NCBI GenBank assembly: GCA_007126995.1
Contig: SLAD01000406.1
Coordinates: forward strand, 1-5,188
DNA length: 5,188 nucleotides
Direction of reading: 5' to 3'
From: Kiritimatiellia bacterium
GTDB taxonomy: Bacteria > Verrucomicrobiota > Kiritimatiellia > SLAD01
Position numbers and translations under genes: made by a program. Of this stretch, positions 1 to 4,062 are shown one piece after another; positions within the stretch are counted from its first letter, which is position 1, and each line of letters opens with the position of its first letter. A model generated the notes under the pieces. It saw nothing but the letters and a program-made list of their open reading frames with translations. It made no database searches and had not been told where the DNA came from.

Positions 1-322
1 CGTCGACCGTGTCGGGATTCCAGACGTCACCGTAAAATTCGATCCGCAGATTGACACCCGTTGGGGGTGCGCTGGTGTCGGTACAGTGAATCCGCAGGTG
101 CTCCGATTCCAACACCAGTCCAGCCCCATGCGCACGCACCGCCTGAAACGGCTGCGCAGCCGGGCGTGTCAATGCGACAAAACTCGGACGATTCTCGAAG
201 TGAAGATCCGGCGCATATTCAATCCGCACCAGCCCGTCGGCCAACAGGCTGAAACGATAGTTTCCCTGTTGAACCGAATGCGTAAAGTGACTGGTCGGAA
301 ATGGCTGCGAAGATATGTGCAT
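1..322 (-). CDS. GH31 family alpha-glycosidase, N-terminal part (cut by window edge)
   Basis: Seen: an open frame runs from ATG at 322-320 to the left edge, giving 107 codons with no stop. The nearest in-frame stop upstream is TGA at 376-374. The segment around residues 20-50 (GNYRFSLLADGLVRIEYAPD, then HFENRPSFVALTRP) has the pattern of the N-terminal beta-sandwich of GH31 enzymes, typically R-[IL]-E-[YF]-x-x-D followed by F-E-[DN]-R-x. Residues 67-77 (GAGLVLESEHL) and 99-107 (DVWNPDTVD) fit later strands of that domain. Family: GH31 contains retaining alpha-glucosidases, alpha-xylosidases and related enzymes. The catalytic Asp residues would lie outside the window, so activity cannot be judged. 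No signal peptide is visible, which suggests a cytoplasmic enzyme. A GTG at 361-359 is an alternative start, and neither start has a clear Shine-Dalgarno. It lies 108 bp after the pilin-like gene on the same strand. The family call is fairly firm; the substrate is unknown. Confidence 0.72.
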   Translation of the reverse strand, partial: MHISSQPFPTSHFTHSVQQGNYRFSLLADGLVRIEYAPDLHFENRPSFVALTRPAAQPFQAVRAHGAGLVLESEHLRIHCTDTSAPPTGVNLRIEFYGDVWNPDTVD

Positions 323-328
323 ACGCTG

Positions 329-357
329 ATCATCACGAATCCCCAGACCGGTCGCAA
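329..357 (-). promoter_or_regulatory. Weak candidate promoter for the GH31 gene, leaderless geometry
   Basis: On the minus strand TTGCGA (357-352) is followed by 17 bp and then GATGAT (334-329). Each hexamer matches four of six sigma-70 consensus bases. Exactly six bases separate GATGAT from the ATG at 322, so the predicted transcription start would be the A of that ATG. There is no Shine-Dalgarno, which agrees with a leaderless reading. Weak on its own; listed because the same -10-to-ATG distance occurs at vapB and at the pilin-like gene. Confidence 0.25.
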
Positions 358-430
358 GCACGTTTGCTGAAGGTCAGACACCATGCTATCGCTTTTCAGC
401 CAGATAGGATTACTGGCGTGATGGGCTTAC

Positions 431-1099
431 TCAAGGAACGAACGGGTTCCACGCCTCAGTTGTGGCCTGCACCCGCTGCACGCTGCCGTCGACAAACAGC
501 ACATTCGATGCGTCGTCATGCCGCCCACCTCTACGTAGTTCGTGGTCCGGGCTGACGTACGACGATATGTTATTGGCATGAACATTCCAATTCCATGCCC
601 ATTCATCCGCCAGCAGCACGCGACGCGAATGATCCGCGATTCGGGAAAGCGTGACAAAATCCTCCGTTGTCGGAGCCGCTCCTTCTACCAGCCGGATATT
701 CATTCCGTAACCCAACTGATTCCAGTGGGTCGGGTTTGGGTCATCCCAAACCCGCCGATACGTTGGACAGAAGAATATGTCCGGGAGGTCTAACGGCTGG
801 ATAGATTGATTGGGATCGCTGGAATCTAGACCTTTCAGGTACAATCCCAGTCGCGCAAACCAGACCCGACCGTGCATACCAAATCCTTCCATGTCGCGAA
901 CAGGTGGTAGCCTGCCCCCATATTCGGTGGACATGGAAATCATGGCGCTACCCAACTGCCGAAGATTACTGGCGCAGTGAGCCGCGCGGGCCCGTTCCAT
1001 AGAGCGCGCCACGAATGGAGCCACAAGCGCAACAAGGATGGCTACGATGGCCATCACGACAAGCAATTCGACAAGCGTAAAGCCTGCTGTCTTCTTCAT
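431..1099 (-). CDS. Type II/IV pilin-like protein with H-X9-DG motif
   Basis: Predicted 222 aa. Residues 1-6 (MKKTAG) form a short basic leader ending in Gly, followed by FTLVELLVVMAIVAILVALV (7-26). This is the prepilin peptidase signal, with cleavage expected between G6 and F7 and the conserved Glu at mature position 5. The hydrophobic helix spans about residues 7-30. The C-terminal region has R193-H194, nine residues, then D204-G205 in NVLFVDGSV. That is an exact match to the H-X9-DG motif of the prepilin-processing-associated family abundant in Lentisphaerota, Planctomycetota and Verrucomicrobiota. C42 and C111 (in FFCPTYRR) could pair. I chose ATG 1099 because it gives the standard short leader. 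In-frame GTG 1222 and ATG 1141 would give 41- or 27-residue longer leaders. Family members are inner-membrane pseudopilins or surface filaments and their roles are mostly unknown. It sits between vapC and GH31, each across an intergenic gap, so it may be its own transcription unit. Confidence 0.9.
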   Translation of the reverse strand: MKKTAGFTLVELLVVMAIVAILVALVAPFVARSMERARAAHCASNLRQLGSAMISMSTEYGGRLPPVRDMEGFGMHGRVWFARLGLYLKGLDSSDPNQSIQPLDLPDIFFCPTYRRVWDDPNPTHWNQLGYGMNIRLVEGAAPTTEDFVTLSRIADHSRRVLLADEWAWNWNVHANNISSYVSPDHELRRGGRHDDASNVLFVDGSVQRVQATTEAWNPFVP

Positions 1100-1105
1100 T
1101 TCTTG

Positions 1106-1132
1106 ATCGTACCATGAAAACAGTTTCTGCAA
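1106..1132 (-). promoter_or_regulatory. Weak candidate promoter for the pilin-like gene
   Basis: On the minus strand TACGAT (1111-1106) matches four of six bases of the -10 consensus and lies exactly six bases before the chosen ATG at 1099. Upstream, TTGCAG (1132-1127) is a poor -35 with a short 15-bp spacer. The six bases between (CAAGAA) contain no good Shine-Dalgarno. If real, the mRNA would be leaderless, as predicted for vapB. The -10 element is the only part with any weight. Confidence 0.22.
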
Positions 1133-1175
1133 TTCCGGCATATGCTTATCGGTTAAATTAGCGACAAAGTGTGAT

Positions 1176-1234
1176 GCCCCCCGGGGGGCCGCAGGGCTGA
1201 ACCTGACCCCACGTGAGCCCACGGACCCTGAACC
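1176..1234. repeat. GC-rich palindromes and short repeats between vapC and the pilin-like gene
   Basis: This patch in the 138-bp gap holds a perfect 14-bp palindrome GCCCCCCGGGGGGC (1176-1189), an inverted pair GGGCT (1194-1198) / AGCCC (1216-1220), a nested CGTG-AGCC-CACG (1212-1223), and a direct repeat CTGAACC (1197-1203 and 1228-1234). On the minus strand it follows the vapC stop by a few bases, so it could fold in RNA and end or stabilise the vapBC transcript. No T-tract follows, so it is not a standard intrinsic terminator. The GGGGTCAGGTTCAG core on the minus strand resembles dispersed REP-like intergenic elements, but no second copy is in the window. Confidence 0.4.
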
Positions 1235-1237
1235 CGA

Positions 1238-1672
1238 TTAATGAGGCTTAAGCGGATTGCGACACTGTAATCCCGGGAATCGCGCGAAGTCAGCGTCGTT
1301 GGAGTAGATTGTCGCGCGATGCCGCATGGCGTACACGGCCAGCGAAGCATCAGAGGTCAGGATACCGCTTCCCCCACATTGTTCCAAAAGTTGAAAGACT
1401 CGTTCCGCGTGATCGGTCTCCGGGAGCAAAACGGTGACCAAGGGCGACTTGAACCAAGTTGTGACTACATTCACGGCCTCTTGGAGGGATACAGCGGCAC
1501 TTTGTAGTCTTGGGTTGGTCGCAATGCGAACAAAGCCCAATGGGATTTCATGTGGCAACCCAATGGATTCCGTGCCATTCAGGGCACTCTCCCACCACTG
1601 ACGCGCCTTTTCATGTTGGGGCATCACTGCATTGTATGCGTACAACAATAGATTGATGTCCGGCAGGATCAT
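1238..1672 (-). CDS. vapC: VapC-type PIN-domain toxin (ribonuclease)
   Basis: Predicted 144 aa, a normal length for a single PIN domain. The start MILPDINLLLYAYN supplies the first catalytic acid (D5) in the family's usual strand-then-helix setting. E42 in LPHEIPLGFVRI is the expected second acid. D108 (ILTSDASLAVYAM) and D126/D128 (IYSNDADFARFPGL) complete the Mg2+-binding cluster. Family: VapC toxins are Mg2+-dependent ribonucleases that cleave specific RNAs, often tRNA or rRNA, when not held by their antitoxin; the target here is unknown. The start codon overlaps the antitoxin stop in an ATGA (1672-1669), so translation is probably coupled, and no separate Shine-Dalgarno is evident. All key residues are present, so the toxin looks intact. 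It is followed by the GC-rich palindromic gap. The TA role rests on the paired antitoxin and the catalytic residues. Confidence 0.92.
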   Translation of the reverse strand: MILPDINLLLYAYNAVMPQHEKARQWWESALNGTESIGLPHEIPLGFVRIATNPRLQSAAVSLQEAVNVVTTWFKSPLVTVLLPETDHAERVFQLLEQCGGSGILTSDASLAVYAMRHRATIYSNDADFARFPGLQCRNPLKPH

Positions 1673-1920
1673 CGTACGAGTTCTAGCAGGGTTTCCTCAT
1701 CATCCCAGGCTTCCGCCAGTCCATTCATGCTGGTTTTCGAAAATTCCCGAGGAAAAGGTTGAGTGAAAAGAGGAGTAACCCTTATGGGTTTCCCCCCCTT
1801 TGCACTGATGCCGCGACGAATGGCGTCGTTCAGCGTTTCTTTGAAAGACTTCCCGGTTTTGCGAACTCGTTCACGCAAAAGGTGCTCGGTGTCAGCGTCC
1901 AGTGTTACCGTGGTTCTCAT
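1669..1920 (-). CDS. vapB: VapB-type ribbon-helix-helix antitoxin
   Basis: Predicted 83 aa. Residues 2-7 (RTTVTL) form the DNA-contacting beta-ribbon of a ribbon-helix-helix fold. Helix 1 covers about residues 9-21, and after the turn at TGKS helix 2 covers about 25-37 (SFKETLNDAIRRGI). The rest, with an acidic end (AEAWDDEETLLELVR, 69-83), is the kind of flexible tail that wraps and blocks a PIN toxin. Its role is to neutralise the toxin encoded next, and most such dimers also repress their own promoter. The stop overlaps the toxin start by four bases. Upstream lies a strong promoter with a palindrome in its spacer, the expected operator. No Shine-Dalgarno precedes the ATG, and an out-of-frame ATG eleven bases upstream terminates at once, so this start needs a leaderless or SD-independent route. 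It starts 30 bp after the GH36 stop. Confidence 0.9.
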   Translation of the reverse strand: MRTTVTLDADTEHLLRERVRKTGKSFKETLNDAIRRGISAKGGKPIRVTPLFTQPFPREFSKTSMNGLAEAWDDEETLLELVR

Positions 1921-1926
1921 ATGGTA

Positions 1927-1954
1927 ATCATAACAGCAGATAAGATGCTGTCAA
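1927..1954 (-). promoter_or_regulatory. Strong sigma-70-like promoter of vapBC, predicted leaderless
   Basis: On the minus strand TTGACA (1954-1949, perfect -35) is followed by 16 bp and TATGAT (1932-1927, five of six -10 bases). Six bases lie between the -10 and the antitoxin ATG, so the usual start of transcription falls on the A of the ATG at 1920. The -35 contains the TGA stop codon of the GH36 gene (1953-1951), so the promoter is embedded in the end of that gene. The hexamers are seen; leaderlessness is inferred from spacing plus the absent Shine-Dalgarno. Confidence 0.75.
1933..1951. promoter_or_regulatory. Inverted-repeat operator candidate in the vapBC promoter
   Basis: ACAGCA (1933-1938) and TGCTGT (1946-1951) are a perfect 6-bp inverted repeat around a 7-base centre. 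The repeat fills the promoter spacer, abuts the -10 and overlaps the -35 by three bases, so a bound protein would exclude RNA polymerase. Ribbon-helix-helix antitoxins usually bind such palindromes in their own promoters, so VapB or the VapBC complex is the natural ligand. Binding is inferred. Confidence 0.6.
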
Positions 1955-3921
1955 GATGTCCACTCGAGGGCCAAGTTCACACCCAACCGGACCGGCAGCG
2001 GGATGCGGGCGAGGCCGTTGTCATACATCTCTACTTTAACGGGCTCGCCATCGGCTTGGGCTGAAACAGGGGCACGGTCCACATAAAGCGCAAACACCCC
2101 GCCTTCCCGCAACTCGATTTCCAGCTTGTCCGGCGTTACCCACACCTGCCGCAGGATCGCGGCCGATCCGTTTAGCTTGTCGGCCAGACCGAACAGCGCG
2201 ACGCCGCGCTGGATGGGCGCAACGGTGACGAGCTCCCAGCCTAGCGGCGACAACGTGATGTCGTGCGGCTCATCCGCAGCGGTGATGATGAGTTTCCCGC
2301 TTTGATGGTGGTAACAGGCAAACCGATCACCATCCAAGTCCCGCACGTCCCCTGCCCTGCACTGACCGGATACGGGTTGACCACCATCGGCGTCCCAGTG
2401 GCAATTGAAGAGTCCCAGCACACCGATGGATGCGTTGCGGTTTTGTATTTTGAAGAGATGAGGCTGCGTGTAGGCGTCAACAAACAAGCAATCCTGCGTA
2501 GGTTGCGCGGGCTGGGCACAGCGCAGGACGCGGCCATCGGAGGTGATCATTTTGCGCAGTAGTTCAAAGTCCTGCTCGCCGGGTTTGTCGCTAATGTAAA
2601 TCGGGCCGCCTGAAATGGCGCGCGCGGCGGCATGAAAGCCGGCTTCCGGGCGGCTGGTTTGGAACATGTCCCAGTCCGGCAGACAAAACGAACGCATGAA
2701 GACGTTGTTGAGCGCGTTGGCGAATACGTGCAGTCCCTGGGTTTCGGGCCGACGCGGGTAATAGTCTTCGGAGTTGCGCATGACGTTGCCGGACTCCAGA
2801 TGGAAAAGCACGTCGCCCGTTTGGCTCAAACAATGCAGCGTTTCCCCGCGGAAGTGATGGGCCGCGGCGCTTTGCAACGCTTCTTGATAACGGCGCATGG
2901 TTGGCGTGGGCGGCGTGGTGTCTTCGTTGAGAAAGTGGTCGAGGCTGCCTTGGTTGTCGACTTTGACGAAGTCCACCCCTGCGGCGCGCAAGGCCCGATA
3001 GTAGTCATGATAGAAGCGGGCACTGTCGTCCGGGTGGATCAAGACGCGACGCGCGGGCTCATCCTGCGGGCGATTGTGCGCGGTTTGGGTGACATCAAAG
3101 TAGCGGTAATCGCGCATGGCCGGGCTGTCGGGATCCACGCCGTACCAATACCCTTCCAAGGCGTGCCAGATACCAAACATTGTGATGCCGTATTCGTCTT
3201 TTGCGCGCTGGATCAATTCGGCTAATCCGTTCGGGAATTTTTCCGGGTGTGCGTCAACACCTTGCAACATGCGACCGTCTGTGTCCTGCCAGCCGTCGTC
3301 GAGTATCAGGAAACGCGGAGGCACCCCGCCGGCGCGCGCCTTTTCCAGTCCGTCCAATACGCCGTCCACGGACACTTCCTGATAAAACGCGTCCCAGGTA
3401 CACCAGCCAAACCAATCGACCCACGAGGGCATTTCCTTATGAGTGCGTGTGCGGAAGGTGCGGAGTTGTTGCGAAATGACTTCAATCGAAATTTCCACGA
3501 GGTCGAACGGGTCGTCGCCTTCCGCACTAAAGAGCAACGTGGCGGGGCCAGCAGCAGCGGCGCGGTCCCAAGCCATGGTGCGCAGTTCGATGCCGTCGGG
3601 CGTACCGCCCAACCAGGCGCGTTGCCCGGCGTGCACCAGCGGGATGAGTACGCCGTAGCCACCCGTTTCCTTTTCCCAAAGCAGCATCATGGTTTCGTCC
3701 GGCACGACCGATGCGTTTTGGCCGAAATGTGGCGCAAGACTCCACGGGTTGATGCGCGCGATGGCGAGATGGCGTTGCTGCCCCGCGATGGGCCCCAACA
3801 GAACCGGAATATCCGTGGCGGGCTGGTCAAAGGTGAAGAAGGTCGCGTCACGAATTCCGTCACACGGAACGGTTTCGAGGCGGACATTTGCAGGTGATGG
3901 GAACGGGATGGATTTTGACAT
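1951..3921 (-). CDS. GH36 raffinose-synthase/Sip1-like alpha-galactosidase
   Basis: Predicted 656 aa, complete and somewhat shorter than plant raffinose synthases (about 750-870). Motifs in order: FGWCTWDAFY (171-180), FLILDDGWQ (204-212), FVKVDNQ (318-324), MRNSEDYYPR (381-390), LPDWDMFQT (414-422) and ISGGPIYISDKPG (436-448). By homology with this GH36 branch, D322 in KVDNQ is the nucleophile and D386 in R-x-S-x-D the acid/base. The (beta/alpha)8 barrel lies at about residues 165-460, with an N-terminal beta-domain before it and a beta-rich C-terminal domain after. The family hydrolyses alpha-galactosides or transfers galactose, for example in raffinose-type sugars; which of these applies here is not visible. 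There is no signal peptide, so it is probably cytoplasmic. The start is set by a Shine-Dalgarno nine bases upstream. It follows the GH94 gene by 141 bp on the same strand, and its stop codon lies inside the vapBC promoter. Confidence 0.93.
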   Translation of the reverse strand: MSKSIPFPSPANVRLETVPCDGIRDATFFTFDQPATDIPVLLGPIAGQQRHLAIARINPWSLAPHFGQNASVVPDETMMLLWEKETGGYGVLIPLVHAGQRAWLGGTPDGIELRTMAWDRAAAAGPATLLFSAEGDDPFDLVEISIEVISQQLRTFRTRTHKEMPSWVDWFGWCTWDAFYQEVSVDGVLDGLEKARAGGVPPRFLILDDGWQDTDGRMLQGVDAHPEKFPNGLAELIQRAKDEYGITMFGIWHALEGYWYGVDPDSPAMRDYRYFDVTQTAHNRPQDEPARRVLIHPDDSARFYHDYYRALRAAGVDFVKVDNQGSLDHFLNEDTTPPTPTMRRYQEALQSAAAHHFRGETLHCLSQTGDVLFHLESGNVMRNSEDYYPRRPETQGLHVFANALNNVFMRSFCLPDWDMFQTSRPEAGFHAAARAISGGPIYISDKPGEQDFELLRKMITSDGRVLRCAQPAQPTQDCLFVDAYTQPHLFKIQNRNASIGVLGLFNCHWDADGGQPVSGQCRAGDVRDLDGDRFACYHHQSGKLIITAADEPHDITLSPLGWELVTVAPIQRGVALFGLADKLNGSAAILRQVWVTPDKLEIELREGGVFALYVDRAPVSAQADGEPVKVEMYDNGLARIPLPVRLGVNLALEWTS

Positions 3922-3930
3922 TTCTCTCTG

Positions 3931-3937
3931 CTCCTTT
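3931..3937 (-). promoter_or_regulatory. Ribosome binding site of the GH36 gene
   Basis: AAAGGAG on the minus strand, nine bases before the ATG at 3921, is a strong Shine-Dalgarno and fixes the GH36 start. It is the only good ribosome binding site in the window, which makes its absence at vapB, the pilin-like gene and GH31 more noticeable. Confidence 0.85.
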
Positions 3938-3957
3938 GAGGGTTGTTTTTCGTTCTC

Positions 3958-4026
3958 ATCCTAATCTTAATCTTAATCCTAATCGTAATCCCCGATTATG
4001 ATTACGAGTACGATTAGGATTAGGAT
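3958..4026. repeat. Hexamer-phased imperfect palindrome (GATTAN/NTAATC units)
   Basis: Two 33-base arms (3958-3990 and 3994-4026) flank a CCC centre. The left arm reads as ATCNTA hexamers with N = C,T,T,C,G and the right as GATTAN hexamers with N = T,C,C,G,G; one unit is changed to GAGTAC. Comparing one arm with the reverse complement of the other, 28 of 33 positions agree, and four of the five disagreements fall at the variable base. Transcribed with GH94-GH36 it could form a long hairpin between the genes. No T-tract follows on either strand, so a standard intrinsic terminator is unlikely; mRNA processing or stability, or a dispersed repeat, is more plausible. Confidence 0.8.
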
Positions 4027-4062
4027 TTCGAGGGGACTTACCCGTGTTGAAATTATTCTGCC

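Noticed and set aside
399..417. Small inverted repeat GCCAG/CTGGC after the pilin-like stop codon as a terminator
   Set aside because: It has only five base pairs with a nine-base loop and no T-tract downstream.
1100..1222. Longer pilin-like protein starting at GTG 1222 or ATG 1141
   Set aside because: The extra residues would precede a complete MKK...G short leader, and the upstream portion runs through the palindromic gap; ATG 1099 gives the family's usual start.
1165..1237. Possible tRNA 3' end (minus strand GGTTCAGCCC; the frame reads GVRFSPAAP, as tRNA tails often do)
   Set aside because: No T-arm stem closes around the loop, and no acceptor, D-arm or anticodon arm can be built upstream.
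2632..3225. Long open frame of 197 codons on the plus strand inside the GH36 gene
   Set aside because: It is antisense to the conserved GH36 barrel and its translation shows no recognisable domain; high GC makes long antisense frames common.
3247..3897. 216-codon plus-strand open frame
   Set aside because: It lies opposite the N-terminal half of GH36, shows no family motif and has no ribosome binding site.
3958..4026. Hexamer palindrome as an intrinsic terminator or CRISPR repeat
   Set aside because: No T-run follows on either strand, and there are no unique spacers between units, so neither definition fits.
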